A stretch of DNA of 64,000 nucleotides from Puccinia triticina (lineage: Eukaryota; Basidiomycota; Pucciniomycetes; Pucciniales; Pucciniaceae). The stretch spans positions 6,138,001-6,202,000 of the forward strand of contig NC_070566.1 in assembly GCF_026914185.1 (NCBI RefSeq), given 5' to 3'. The notes beneath the pieces are model-generated. The model had not been told where the DNA came from, searched no databases, and saw nothing but the letters and a program-made list of their open reading frames with translations. Made by a program: the position numbers and the translations under genes. How positions within the stretch are numbered: position 1 is the first letter of the stretch; every line of letters starts with the position of its first letter. This document shows, in pieces, positions 33,033-48,491 of the stretch.

Positions 33033-34583
33033 ATGATACCAGTTCCCCAAGTTCTCACTATACCAAGACTTTTTTTCTTCTTGCAGATCAATCCAGCCTC
33101 TCCATACTGTCGGTCAGCCTCCCACGAAAAGCGACCCTATCCATATCTCTGAAAAAGAAAACATTACCGCAACGGTCCCTTTATTAACAAAATAGGCGGA
33201 ACTTCAGGGATCAAATCCTAACTGAAAATGATCAAACTCTCCAGAAGTCGATGTCGAATGATTTTCAAAATGTCTTTCAACTCAATCTTACAACACACGA
33301 AGGACTGATTGGCTGGTTCAGCTGATGCCTCGGCGAATGTGATGCATGTCTTGTTTCTTCCTCATCGAAATGAAATACAGGCTAGGTCTAGCTTGTTGCT
33401 CTCGCCAAACAGAACCTCGCACTGGAGGTGTCCTCAGCCCGACAAGGATCGCAGATTCATTTGTTGGCTTGAGCCTACATGTTGGATATGTACTGCCTTT
33501 GGTGATTAGCTCAAGCCTGCCGCGGCAGGCTTGGATGTATCAGCGGCTAGCGAAGAGGCCACAGCATCAGCACGCTGCTGCCGTGAGAGCGATTGTCCAT
33601 TAGGAATTGACTCGTGTACGAGTCCAATGTGTACCATATCTATCACATTGCGCTCAGCTCCGACTCAGTCAAGAGGCATCACTGAATGACTGGCACTCCG
33701 GGCCTCTCGCTCGCAAGATGATAAGTTGGGCTTGCCCATTGGGCGAGGCGCTGCGTTGCTTGAGTAGAGGGCGATTGAAAAATTCCAACAATAAACAGAA
33801 ACTAATGAAAATGACTCTTTCCATCTGCCCCGACGGGCAGGTACATACATACATATTTACTTGGTAACCGAAGTGACGACCGGCCCGTAAACTAAGGCGA
33901 CCGAGCTTTTTTGGAAACGTGAGAGCGGACAAAAGCCAGCTCTCACTCAACCAGAAGCTACCAGCATGAACCAATCCACCATATTGCCTTCAACAATGAG
34001 TCGCGATTTTTGTGCTGTCGAGGGCTGCTACCGTGAAGTTGTCAACTGGAATTATCCAAGTTCGAGTTCGACCTCGTCATGACAGCCCGATCCAGAAACA
34101 GTCCTGGTGGGAAAGGCCCCGAACAGCTGCTACAGCCTTCAATTGTGCAACCGTAGCGCCAAAAATCTGGAAAGCGATGGAGATGCTGCCGACGACCCCG
34201 CAAAAAAAATAAAAGGTCATTTATTCATCACATTTTACTTCAATTTGAAACCAAGGTCGGGTACAATGGATTAAATGAAGGATGCTGGGTGCTTCGAGGG
34301 TTACCTGACTGCCGAGTACACCGCAAGCTTTTCAATTTGTCACCTTTGGCATGCATGTAGACAAATTTTGCTCGATGGAAATTGGTGGACTTGTTGGATA
34401 TATAAGCTCAGTAGATTGACGTTCTTACCTCCCCATCTCCATCATCAGCTAACGAGTTTTCAAGAACAGTTACACTTTTAAGATCTCTAAAACCAAAAAT
34501 CAATCAATTCAATTTTCAAGAGGCTGGTCTCTTTGATCGTTAAGCTATTAGATATTACTTACCACTTAGTATAAATCGACAAG
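33033..34583. other. Spacer between PDCD5 and secreted protein B, no gene seen
   Basis: Several open frames of 60-100 codons overlap on both strands and show no motif or signal. A TATATAAGC box at 34398 lies about 185 bp upstream of the next start and may be its promoter. Confidence 0.4.
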
Positions 34584-35861
34584 ATGAACCCAACCACCTG
34601 CTTTTTTGTCAAGCTATCTATCCTAGTTGCTTTATCATGCCAAGTACTCGGATCTGACCACTTCGGCGGCGACGGCATCCTTTCTAAGCTCGAAGCCCTC
34701 CACCATGATGACCCAGCCCGAAGACTTCGTCGTCGACAGATCGAACTAGGTGGGGCGACTGACCCGAAAGTTGATGCCACCCAAGCGACCGCAGCAACAG
34801 CAAAGGATAACACCAAGGTTGATGCCAAGGGCGATTTACCCGCGCCAGCTGGCGCGAAGGATGCCAACAACAAGCCCCAAAACCTCTCCAAGGAGGAACA
34901 GCTTGCGACTAAGCTGTTCGAGGGAATCATCGAGATGGGCGTCGGCTTGGAAGGCGTGACCAACTTGGGAAGCAGCACGAAGGAAATCGTCGACCAGAGT
35001 AAAAAGGTCTCCCAGATGCTCCCAACGGTCAAGACTTTGACGACCGAGTTGCTCGGCGCCGCTCCGAAAAAGAGCGACGAGCTCAACAAGGCTGTTGAGG
35101 AGTCCACCAAAGCCGGCGAGGCAATCACGTAAGTAGACGCTTCTGGCAACACAGATTCGGACCCTTGCAGAAAAAGTCTAACACTTTTTTGCCGAACAAT
35201 GTGAATGTAGTAAATCCCTCATAGCCATCGAAGCAAAAGTCGATGACGCCAAGTGCGTTCACCCATTTCGCCTGTGATGTGTTGATAGAGCGAACGAAGC
35301 TGACGTCTGCTCCTCACATCATCAGCGTCATAAAGCAGGAATACAAGAACTTGGAGAAATCGTTCTTGCAAATCCTCAAGAGTGAGTCGCGTCAGTTTCT
35401 GGAGAGCGTATGAGAGGGCTCAGCAGACTGACGGCGATGAAATGGCTTGATGGGATGCAGCTTCGGACGGCCTCGCGGTCGCGGCGATCCCGAAGCTCGC
35501 CGAGCAAGCGAACCAAGCGCATGTTGAAGAAGCGGGCGGCGCGGCAGTGAAGGTGGCGGGCCCGAGCGGCGAGGCGGCCGGGGGCGCGAACGCCGCGACA
35601 GCGTTGAGCAACAAGGACGAGGGGAAGAAGGCCGATGCGCCCAAGGATGCGGGCGACAAGGGCCTGGTGGCCGAGAAGAAGGGCGACGGAGCTAAGCTCG
35701 GCGAGCTCAAGGTGGACGAAAAGGCCGCCGCCCCCGCCGCCGCTCCCGCCGTCGCTCCGGCCGCCGGTGAGCCACAGACGGCCGCTCCGGCCGCCGTTGA
35801 GCCGAAGGCCGCGGCTCCTGAGGGGCCAATCGACACCGGCGTGGTCATCCCTGGACAGTAG
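34584..35861 (+). CDS. Secreted protein B, candidate effector, 347 aa
   Basis: Four exons: 34584-35128, 35211-35252, 35326-35381 and 35461-35861, 348 codons with the stop. MNPTTCFFVKLSILVALSCQ followed by VLGS forms a signal peptide. A dibasic-rich site (ARRLRRRQ) soon after could be a Kex2-type cleavage point. The core FEGIIEMGVGLEGVTNLGSS, then VSQMLPTVKTLTTELLG, KSLIAIEAKVDDAN and VIKQEYKNLEKSFLQILK aligns with secreted protein A, including exons 2 and 3 of exactly equal length (42 and 56 nt) and equal phases. The C-terminus differs: Ala/Pro/Lys-rich (APAAAPAVAPAAGEP) where A is Lys/Glu-rich. No cysteine occurs after the signal. No known domain is visible. The pair most likely arose by duplication, with PDCD5 now between them. 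Confidence 0.8.
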
Positions 35862-36429
35862 TCTCTTCGCAAGAAGAAGAGAATCCTGCCTGGGAACTTC
35901 CTGCCCGGAATATATGTATCTATTTCTGAATCGTAGCATGCCTTGAGCCATCACACATGTAATTAGCTATGTTCTTCTAAGACTGGACTTCCATATTTTC
36001 AAGACTCGAATACAATAATTTTTATTAGTCAACGTTTGGAAGCCGCACTCAAGTGCAGGTTTCTTTGATTACTCCAGCTCATAAGCTGCACATGATTCAT
36101 GGTAAACACATGGTCCTATTCATGCACAGATTTATCCAAAACTAGTCCCCAGCAGGAAGAAAAATTCTACAAGAAAACCTAAAAAGGAATGTCCCAAGTC
36201 AATGAAAGTGAGGCATGAATGAGGGGCAACAGCTGCTCAAGTGGTATACTTAAAACTAGGGAAATTGCGGCTGCGCCGCGGAACAAAAAATGCAAAATGC
36301 ACAATTGGTTAAGTTGCAGCCATCGGAAAACTGTAAATACATTTACAGAAGCCTTAAATAGGGCTCAATTCCTAAAATATTAAATGAAATTTCATCAAAA
36401 AGATGAACAAATCAATTAATTCACATAGT

Positions 36430-37220
36430 GGAATCACCAGTAGGCCACTACGCTATGTAAGTGCTAAGTGTTAGCATAACAGCAATTTTTTTGAGCAGGA
36501 ATTCACAATACTAGCAGGATTTTAGGCTGCTAGACTAAAAACATAGTTATGGTATTCAAAATTGCATAAGATCTTTTTACATAAAATCATAAACTGCAAT
36601 TTTGGCTGGGAGATGTCACTTTGAGTTTTATGCACGCTGACATCTCCCAGCCAAAATTGGCTTTATGATTTTATGTAAACAGTGACATATGCAATTTTGA
36701 ATACCATAAGTGTAGCTTGTTGTTTCTGCACTGACACTTTTTTTAGTGTTAAGGCAGCAACAAATTTGCTACACTGATGGATAGTGTAGCAGATTGGCTG
36801 CTAACAGATTTCCCCCCTCCTCCAGTAGCATAGCGGAACAAATTCACCACTATGCTAGTGCCCAAGAAAACAGGCAGAAACAACAGGCCATTGTTTCCCC
36901 TGTATTTTGTGACTACATGAAAAAATGACCTGTTATTTCTGCCCACTTTTATCCCTGCAGTTGCGCGGGGACAAAAGTGGACTTTTTCTGCCCAGTTTTG
37001 TGCCCAGGAGGCGTCAGCGTAGACAGAACTACGTTAACAGAAGCATAGCTTTATTCAACGCTAACGCTACCCATGAAACATTTTAGTGTCAGCGGCTGTT
37101 AAAAAACAACCACTCATGCTATGCTAGCACTTTGTTTGCACTTTTCTTTTTCTTTTTGAGTAGTGTTAGCAAGAAATTCCAGCAGCTAACAAGAGAACCA
37201 CCGTGGTGTAGCATAAAAAA
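36430..37220. repeat. Second GCTAACGCTA-type motif-rich region
   Basis: Short motifs GCTACACT, TGTAGC, ATGCTAGC, GCTAACGCTACC and their complements recur through about 800 bp, as in 8755-9015. No coding frame was found. The left part (CACTACGCTATG, GTGTTAGCATAAC) is loosely mirrored at 37100-37160. Confidence 0.4.
36548..36709. repeat. 162-bp palindrome
   Basis: TTATGGTATTCAAAATTGCAT on the left and its complement on the right enclose matching ACATAAAATCATAAA and CAATTTTGGCTGGGAGATGT blocks. The centre is near 36629. It resembles a small MITE or the remains of a fold-back insertion. Confidence 0.6.
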
Positions 37221-39023
37221 GCTAAAACTACACTAAACTTCAACCATTTGCAATCATCCCCCAGGAAAAAGGGACCTTTGGGTGGGGAAAATTGGTAACC
37301 AATTTTGCAAAAAAAATGCCAGAGGCAAAAATTCAGCTATGCTGATCAGCATGTTCAGCAAAAATAAAAAAACACAAACTGAGCAAAATGGATCTGTATT
37401 CAGTCTGGAAATTTTTGGGTTGGTGCTGAGCGTGCTCAGTACAGTCGTGATGATGTCCCATTGCATGACCGAGTGGCGCCAGTATGGCTCTGGGTGCCTG
37501 TCACGCCACCGCGGCGCATGGAGTGCTGGGACGCCATCTGGACGCATCGGCTTTTCCCGATCTGCCCCGCGGTGTAGAGCACACAATCCAATGGCCGGAG
37601 TCACGTAGAAAAGGGATGTATATGGCTCAAGTGACAAAGGAATGTGTATTGGATTGGGTAACAATTGCACCAAAAACATCATGGCTGCCAAAGGGGGCCT
37701 CAGTTTACCCTTGGCATACTTTAGGATGCGCTTGACACCAGAGTGGCACCTCCGTGGTGCCTATGTACTGGGAGTCCCTGGCAGCCAGACCGCCGATACG
37801 GGCGCGTCGTTTTTCGTCAACCACCTGCAGCAGGGTAGAGTGTCAGACCAAGCGGACGCAGCAAATAGCGCGAGTGTCCCAGAGTCTCCCGGACCTAGAG
37901 GCTCGACTTACGGGACTTGAAGAGACAAAGGCAGCAAGCAAAGCCACGAAGAGCAGGTGTGTGATTGACAGCATTCTGGGAACTGTTGGAGTGATGATTG
38001 GTCTGGAGGTTAGTGCTCTATTGCCCACAGAATGAGCTGCAAGACACAGTAACAATCCACTAGAGGCTTACGTTTCTGTGTCGGCGTTTGATGATGAAGT
38101 TGGGAGATAAGATCTCGTGAGGGTTTGCAAGTGAGTGATTTGTTGGAACGACCGTGTGCAGATGGGCTGGGGGGGGGTGAGAAATGGGGAGGGAGTTGGG
38201 ATGAGTCGGGGCTTATACATGTAGACCTCTTGTCTTTTGTACCTCATCCCTCTCGCTTGCCTGTCTCAGACCTCTATGTACGTATTGTCTTCTCATCCCG
38301 AGATCATGTCAAACTCAGGCTCTTCCGGCCGGGGGCCCGGGGTCACATGCCAGGCCAGCTTTCCACAACCGTGGGCCGGTCATCGCTGGTACATGCGTAA
38401 GTACACACGAGCTTTACCAGGCTTTGCCATGCCACTCCCATGCCAGCTCGAGGGCCCCCCTTGCCTTCCACAACACCTGAGAGCGCGCACGCACACGCTG
38501 ACGGCCATACAGCAAACGGCTGCAACTGGGCGACGGAATATGAATTTCGTAGTTGGCTACAGGCGCGCTCGCAGCGAATATTGGGCGCCTACACCCTGAC
38601 GAGACAGAAGCCGCCCTGTCGGGCAGCCGAGCGAGCGCAGGCAAGCACGTCGTCGGGCTCTCGCAACGGCCAGTCGGCCGTGTGCCTCTCGACGACGGGA
38701 GGTGGGGCGGACTGGCGTCGGTCAAGCCGGCACAGGTCTGCCGGTCAGTTGCCGGGCGGTCCACTCTGTGGCTTGACCGCAAGAAGCGTCGGTTCATGAG
38801 CATCGTCATAGTCTTGAATGACCCTGACGCACGGAGGATCAGCAGCACTCCAGAGGAGTCTCGAGTGCCGCGCCGAACGACGAAGCCCAGAAGACCAGCG
38901 GATTGATTACAGGGGACACCGGATAGTAGTACAGATCTGCGCGCGGAAAGCCGCTGCGCATGGAAGCGGGCAGGGCGTCCGAGCGAGGCGGGATGCGAAG
39001 GGGGGCGCGGCCACGGGCGCGGA

Positions 39024-41606
<2,583 letters not shown>

Positions 41607-42356
41607 CTAACTTGACACAAGTCCCCCCTGGTGGGAGGCTCGCTGTGGCTGGCCGCGAAGCGGCCCCTCCCGCAGGGAGGGACTTGTGCACAAAGTCAAA
41701 ATTTTGGCTGAGAAAGAAATCACCAATGGCTGGAGGAAAAATACTTAGCATCACCCAGCCTCCCCCTCAGCTCCTGTGGACCTGCCCCAGAGCCAAATTA
41801 CACTTCTCAATCTCAGCTTTCAAATGGCACTGGTCTCATCTCCCCAATCCTTATCATTTTTGCTGTACTAATGTTTTAAAAATGAAAAAAAAAAACACAA
41901 AGAAATGTAAACCAAGGAATTACAACCATCATGCCTTGTGGATATTGGATTCACAAGCCTGCAGATATCTGAAGATCCTACACCTGTGGCCATCCAATTG
42001 TTGCAGATAGGATATTCAATTGTGCATATTATCAGAAAATCCAAAACTGGATCTTCAGTGCAATGGAATATCCTCCAGGATTCCTTTGACCTCCAAAACG
42101 GATTCCTTCAATCAGTTTTGGAGTTTATGGCTCAAAAACTTGGGGGAGGGTGCCCATCAGTACTGCCAAGAAAACTGTCTATTCAGTTTTTCTTGTACAT
42201 ATTTTGGTGAATTTTAAATTGTGTTTTTGTGTTTTTAGGATTGAAAATCCTTCCTTTGTCTGCCAGCCTGCAGACATTATTCATAAGCCTCTCCTACGGA
42301 GAGCCCTCCGGGCGGGGTCCCCCGGACCCTCCGTTCGAGAGGCTTAGTTAAGCTAG
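41607..42356. mobile_element. MULE-like non-autonomous element, 9-bp TSD, hairpins inside TIRs
   Basis: The left end CTAACTTGACACAAG and the right end CTTAGTTAAGCTAG are inverted (CTARCTTRAC core). CCTCCATCC flanks both sides (41598-41606 and 42357-42365), a 9-bp target duplication typical of Mutator-like elements. Directly inside each end is a separate hairpin: left ACAAGTCC..GGACTTGT (41618-41692), right AAGCCTCTC..GAGAGGCTT (about 42276-42346). The two hairpins differ in sequence. The 750-bp interior has no transposase. It sits about 390 bp upstream of DDX41. Confidence 0.85.
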
Positions 42357-42365
42357 CCTCCATCC

Positions 42366-43750
42366 GAGGCCAGATACATATGTACACACACCGGCGATTG
42401 TCTCCTGTTTACACACCAGCCGACTTCCAGGCAGTGATGTCAGGCAATCGCCCTCAGACAAACAAACAAATAGCCATGCTCCCAAAGGGGCGCACACATC
42501 CATGCTGATGCACTCCAGAAGGGAAGGCATCCTGAGCAAGATCGTCGGCCGAGCTATGGAGCCACATTTGGTTTACAAATGGCGTCGCCGAAGCGCACGC
42601 TTCGCCCCGCCCGCTTCCCAAGCCTGTCAGGCGGCCGAGCGCTCCAGGCCTGCCCAGCGCCCGCCAAGTTCGCATGTCTGTGTCGGGCTGGTTCGTGTCG
42701 CAGGCCTGGCTAGACACTCAACTGGAGCGCCGTCTCCCCCGTTGCGAACGGCTTGGCCACTCGAGGCCTTGTACAACACACTTGGAACGTGTTTGTGTCC
42801 CACTGCCTTGCGCAAGTTCAAACATTTCTGGCTTGCGTGTTTTGCGAAAGCGCTATCTCTCTCCACACTCCATCGCAGGCCTCGTCCAGACACGCACACC
42901 TCACACATACTCATCGGCACTCATCGGCTTGCAGGATCGATTGCAGACAAAGAAAAAAACAAAATCGCCAACATTGACGTGTCTCCTCCCCCGAGGAAAC
43001 CCTTCTCGAAAAGTATCATAATTATTCAACTCAACACGTATTGTATATCTCTCCACCCTCCAATAATCTTCAACTTAATACGGCACTCGCGCACACATTA
43101 CACTGCCAATCCACGGAGACACAACATCGATTGTGTTCAGAGGCACTCTCTTTCCAACAAACCGCGCTACACACACTCGCCGGAACACTTGGGTGTGCGA
43201 TTGGCACCGCGTTAGCCTCCGTCCCCCGTCGGCCAACGTCACCCCCCAGCAGCAGCTCACAAAGCCCATCATCCCCCCGTCTGACACACCCCAGTTTGGG
43301 CAAAGCTCCTAGTGTCTTCGCGGCGTTTCACTCTGTCTCCGCCTCCCCTCTGCGTAGCACCCATAAATACATAGTCCCTTGAATACTGCTACGCTCGCTC
43401 GCATCAGGCCCACACTGCAACGATTCCCAGTGCAGACCAAGTCAGCTGCACCAAATATCTCTTAGAGCGACGGCCCGCAGCCGCCATTCCAACTTAGTTG
43501 CTGCAAAAACACCCCGACCGAGATCGGCCATCGGCAACCTCGAGAACACCCAGCTCCTGCCGACTGGCTTTCAAACCTTGCGCAGGCCAATCGATTGCCC
43601 CGACGAACCCCCCTGGTGACTGGGTCACTCCTCCACACTTATAGACCCTACCCCCATAGACAGACGTCTCCTCTTTGGCCACTCTCTTCCCAGCCAGCCA
43701 GCCACCGAGATTAACTTATTTGCAACAACAACAAAAAAAACAAAAAAAGC
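42366..43750. other. Upstream region of the OPT transporter gene, no gene seen
   Basis: Long open frames on the plus strand (for example 42502-43215) lack motifs and overlap others on the opposite strand. The last 100 bases are CA-rich and end in an A-rich AACAACAACAAAAAAAACAA tract just before the start codon, as expected of an untranslated leader. Confidence 0.4.
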
Positions 43751-46700
43751 ATGGCACTCAAGGAGGAGGATCCTCACCATCGGAGCCCCGCCGCCGAGCC
43801 CAGACAGTCCGCCAGCACGCCCACCTTCCCGCCCTCGGAGCGCGCGGCCTCCCTCAAGACGGCCGCCCCGAAGCTGTCCGCGCCGGAGAAGGCCGGGCTG
43901 GATGACGAGGACGTGTGGAAGGAGGAGGCCTCCGAGCCCGAAGACCTCGCCACCGTCCTCCGCTATCTCCAGCAAGTCCTCGCCGACAACGAGTAAGCAT
44001 CCTTGCTCCCCACACGCCCAAGAAGAAGCCGCTGACTCGCTGCCGCTTCCGCCCGGCCCAGAGACGACCTCAACTTCCCCGCCCACCTCCTCGACCGGGC
44101 CACCGAGGCCCTCCAGCCCGGCGTCCCGCCCGAAACCGTGCTCGAGATCGCCGCCGCCATCCGCGCCGAGCTCAAGCTGGGCCTCGAGAACTCGCCGTAC
44201 CCTGAAGTACCTTGGCCCCCTCTCCGCCTCCTTCCTCCCGCCGCTCACTCATCCCTTCTTGTGTGTGTGTGTGTGTGTTCAACCAGGTCAGGGCGATTGT
44301 GGATGCCTTCGACGACCCCACCACCCCGGTGACCACGTTCCGGTGCGTTTGCTTCTTGCAACAGTGTGACCACACCGGCTCATGGGTTTTGGTTGCACAG
44401 GATGTGGACGATCGGGATCTTCTTGGTGTTCCTGGGCACCGGCCTGAACCAGTTCTTTACCCCGCGCCTGCCGTCGATCAGTCTCAGCATCACCTTCGCC
44501 CAGCTCGTCGCCTATCCTCTCGGATGTCCGTCCCCCCCCCCCCCCCCCCCCCCCCCTCTCTCTCACCCCTCGTCCTTAGCTGATGATTGGCGCTTTTGCC
44601 GTGCTGGTCTATAGGCTTCATGGCGCGCGTGCTGCCCGCAAAGATGTTCCGCATTGCCGGCTACGAATTCACCCTCAACCCTGGACCCTTCAAGTAACTA
44701 TCCTTGCTCATCCGTTCTCTCCCGGGCCGCATTGAGGCTGATTGTCGGTTGTTTGTACCCTGGCGCTTGTAGTATGAAGGAACACATGTTGATCAGCATC
44801 GTCAGTCTACAAAGGATATTCCCCGATGTGGTTAATGTCACCCACATGCTTATCATCTTTTGCTTCCCTTTCAGATGGCCAACGTATCTTTTGGAGGGGC
44901 CTACGTGCGTCTGCTCACTTCTTTGTCTGAAATATGCTAGCACTGAGCGAGAGAAGCTGTGAATAGGTCACGGACATCATAGCGGTGCTGAGGATCCCGA
45001 GATTCTACAACAACCAAGACCTGGGCCGAGACGTGGGCTTCCAGCTGACGATGGCGTTGAGCTCGCAGCTGATCGGGTACACCCTGGCCGGCCTGACTCG
45101 GGAGTGCGTCGTCGATGGTTGACTAACGGCGACATTGAAGGCATTGACGTCCTTTCCTACGCTCTGCCCTCGCAGATTCCTGGTTTATCCTTCAGAAATG
45201 GTCTGGTGGGGCAACCTCGTCGAGATCTCGGTCTTGAGAGCTCTGCACGTCAAGGACAACCAGCCCGCTAACGGATGGAAGATCTCCCAGATGCGCTTCT
45301 TCTCCCTCTGCATGGTAAGCCCCAGAACCTCCTCTTCCCTCCCCCTACGTTTGTCTCCCTACTGACTCTTTCGTTTGCTTGGGTAGGTTGGCTACGGAAT
45401 TTGTAGGTTGACCAGCGGCCTTGTCTCGCCCGTCTATCGCCCGCTAATACCAGACTTGATCGGTTTTAGACTTCATCCTCCCCGACGTGTTCTTCCAGAC
45501 ATTGTCATTCTTCAAGTAAGCCTCATCTTCTAAAATCGCAACGCAACTTGTCTGATGAAGTATGGTGAATTGTGCAGTTGGACTACCTGGATTGCGCCGA
45601 ACAATGTCAAGCTGGCCATGATCACAGGGACAGTGAGCGGACTAGGTCTGAATCCGTTTCCGACGTTGGACTGGAACTTCATGGCCATCAACCCCGTAGC
45701 AACGCCGCTCTGGTCTATTGTGAGCATCGATCAATGAGGTGATTCACGGGGTGTCCTCATCTGACACATTTCATCCTCCATTCAGATGAATTTGTATGGC
45801 GGCGCACTGGCGGCATTCGCGGCTATCTGTGGCATTTTTTTCGGCAACGTTGCTTACACCCAATACCTCCCGATCAATACCAATGGTAAGCCAGCCATCG
45901 TCGCTCCTCTAGAGCTTGTCGGAGTCCATCTGACGATCTTCTCGTCTCCATCACAGCCATCTTCGATCGCTTCGGGTATGTTGCCGAGGTCTCCTTCCAG
46001 CGAAAGGCGAGTGACTGATCGTGCCCTGCTCCATCCCCACCCATCGCCCCTCTAGAAAACGCTTCAACGCCTCCCGCATCCTTGACTCAGTTGGCGACCT
46101 TGACCCAGTGAGTGCCGGTTGCCTTCAGTTGCTCTGAAACAGCCAAGGATTCTCACAGGTCCTTCCCCCACAGGTCAAATACAAAGCCTATTCTCCCCCC
46201 TACATGTCTTCCGCCAGCATCGTCGGGTAAGCATCCTCCGAGTAGTCCATCCACCCCGCTAAGCGGCGCGTTGCTGACCCTGCTCGGGACTCCAGCTTCA
46301 CCGCATTCTTCGGCCTGTATACGAGCACGATCGTCCACAGCGTGCTGTTCTATCGCAAGCATCTGTCAGGAGGATTCCGGCTTTTTTGGCGCCAGATGAA
46401 GATCAACATGCTTGCCCTCCCGCTCGTCTCGCGGCTGATAACCCGGCGCGAGGCCAAGTCGCTCAAGGCCAAGCGGCCGCCCATCGAGGAATTCACCACC
46501 GACGTCCATTGTCGCCTCATGAGCGTGTATCCAGAAGGTCCGATCTCTCCCCGCTCCCATCCACTTCCTCCGCTCATATCCTCATTGTTTTCGATCTTCC
46601 CAGTTCCTCAGTGGTGGTTCATGATCATTGGGCTCATTGCGACGGGAATGGCTGTCTTTATGATCGTCCACTAGTAAGTCACTCATCCTCTTCCTGCTCT

Positions 46701-48491
46701 TACTGATACCCGAGACTAATCTGCCCCCTGCCCGTAGCGAAACCCAGATGCCGGTCTGGGGATTAGTAAGTTTCTTGTTGAGCTCTACGGCGAGAACAAG
46801 GAGCCGGACTGACGATTTCTCTCCATAGGTATTCGCCTTCGCCATTGCAATCGTTTTGATTGTCCCCACTGGGATCGGTAAGCGCCGTGCCTGCCAGTCC
46901 ATCTTTCCACGTGCACACCCAATCTAACTGTCACCTTTCCGTGTCTCTAGTCAGCGCTGTTGCCTCGATCGGCGCCCCGTTGAACGTCATCTCGGAGTTG
47001 GTTGGTGGCTACGCACTGGTGGGGAGGTGAGCTTTGGCGCCTGCTCGCAGCCTGCACCTTCTCTGATTGACTGACTGGCCTGCCCGTGTCTCTAGACCCC
47101 TCGGAAACATGCTGTTTAAGAGTCAGTCTAAAGTCCGCAGCAAGCTTCCTTGTGTATCCATCCTGACATGCTTCTTCCCGCAACATAGCGTACGGCTACA
47201 TCACGACTGCACAGGCTATCAGTTATGCATCAGATCTTAAGGTATGTTGCCCCCCTCCTATCTGTTTGATCACACCATATTGACCTATCTTATGTCTCCC
47301 AGCTCGCCCACTATGTCAAAGTAAGCCTCCTCCGCGGCCTCCTCGTCCTCTGATCCGAATCTTAACCGAGCAAACCTTCCTTTTCCAGATCCCGCCTCGA
47401 GCCACGTTTGCCGCACAAACGGTGGGCACGATTCTCTCGGCCTTTATTTCGGTCGCAGGTGGGTACAAAATGGTCTTGCGTGTCGGGGCTCTGTTATTGA
47501 TGGGTTCGGGATACCGCTCTGTAGTGCTGGATTGGCAGCTGGCAAGCTTTCCCGACTTGTGTTCCCCCACGCAACGCCTCCACTTCACGTGTCCCGGATA
47601 CAACACCTTCTTCTCCTCCTCGATCATCTGGGGTGCCGTCGGGCCGTTGCGGCTGTTCTCCAAGGACGGACTGTACGGCTTTGCCATGTACGGATTCGCG
47701 TAAGTCGTGCACAGCTCGAGTCTCGGCACGTCTCTCATCCAGCTGATGTCTCCCTTGGATCATCATCCGCCCAGTCTGGGCGCAGTCGCCCCACTCATTC
47801 CCTGGCTCGCTCTCAAAAAGTGGCCCCGATCCGGCTGGAGACTTATCCACACCGTAAGACATCAACGCTTTCTTCTCCCAGGTTTTAATCAAGTCGGGAT
47901 ACGACTAACAGCCTGTCTTGCGGTCATACAGCCTGTCATGTTCGCCGGAGCCCTGTCCTTTGCGCCGCTAAACTTGGCATACTTGACGTAAGAACCACAT
48001 TCATGCCCCGCTCTCCATCGTTGCGCTTTTTTGTTGTTGTGAAGTGGGCTGATGAGAGCGGCCCTCCAGACCGGCAATCCCTCTAGGAATATTCTTCCAG
48101 CGCTATCTCAAGTTCCGCTACACGGCCTGGTATGGTGCGTAGCCTTCATCGCCCCCACACTGTCCCGGATGTCCTCGACGAGACTAACGCCGAGCTGTGC
48201 ACCGTGTCTCCAGAGAAATACGCCTTGACGCTTACGGCCGGGCTTGGCGCGGGGGTGGCCCTCTTCGGCCTGCTGTACTTCTTCGCCTTTCAATTCAGCG
48301 GACAGGAATGGGCATGGGTGCGTCTCCTCTCGCTCTCTATCCTATCTGCAAGCCCTCAGGAGCTGGCCTGGTTGACGTGTTCTTGCTCTCTTCAGGCTGG
48401 GAACACCAAGTTCTCGGAAGGCTGCGACGGATCGTCGTGTCGTCTGATAGAAGTCCCTGAAGGCGGATTCGGCCCCTCCTCATGGTCATAA
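43751..48491 (+). CDS. OPT-family oligopeptide transporter
   Basis: Proton-coupled plasma-membrane transporter of the fungal/plant OPT family, importing small peptides (and in some members glutathione or metal chelates). A cytosolic N-terminus of about 130 residues (LKEEDPHH..., PEDLATVLRYLQQVL) precedes many membrane segments. Diagnostic motifs: MWTIGIFLVFLGTGLNQFF, the OPT signature NPGPFNMKEH (split by an intron after CTTCAA at 44695) running into LISIMANVSFGGAYVTDI. Later come FLVYPSEMVWWGNLV, GLGLNPFPTLDWNF, PPRATFAAQTVGTILS, FFSSSIIWGAVGP and the C-terminal AGNTKFSEGCD. More than 20 small exons carry it; introns of 50-90 nt are GT-AG. Intron tracts include a (GT)n run at 44262-44279 and a poly-C run at 44528-44556. 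Substrate cannot be told from sequence. Confidence 0.93.

Larger units (their letters stand above)
35862..39023. other. Repeat-rich spacer, no gene supported
   Basis: Contents: an AT-rich 3' flank, a palindrome (36548-36709), a GCTA/TAGC motif-dense zone (36430-37220), then from about 37270 a mixed region whose right edge GCCAAAGGGGGCC (37687-37699) resembles the Tourist-like terminus seen elsewhere. From 37700 to 39023 GC content rises. The long open frames there, on both strands, are read-through past the DDX41 stop or lack motifs. Confidence 0.45.

Noticed and set aside
37271..37699. Full Tourist-like element ending GCCAAAGGGGGCC
   Set aside because: The left partner (GGGACCTTTGGG) is weak and the flanking bases do not match, so borders cannot be defended.
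38060..39020. Long open frames on both strands downstream of DDX41
   Set aside because: They arise from GC-rich DNA and from reading past the spliced DDX41 stop at 39024; the zinc knuckle proves the spliced end.
42300..42356. Helitron 3' end (hairpin followed by CTAG)
   Set aside because: The element has terminal inverted repeats and a 9-bp target duplication, which Helitrons do not make; the sister copy ends in CTCG.
42502..43215. 237-codon plus-strand frame upstream of OPT
   Set aside because: No motif, overlapping frames on both strands, and position just upstream of the transporter suggest leader or promoter DNA.
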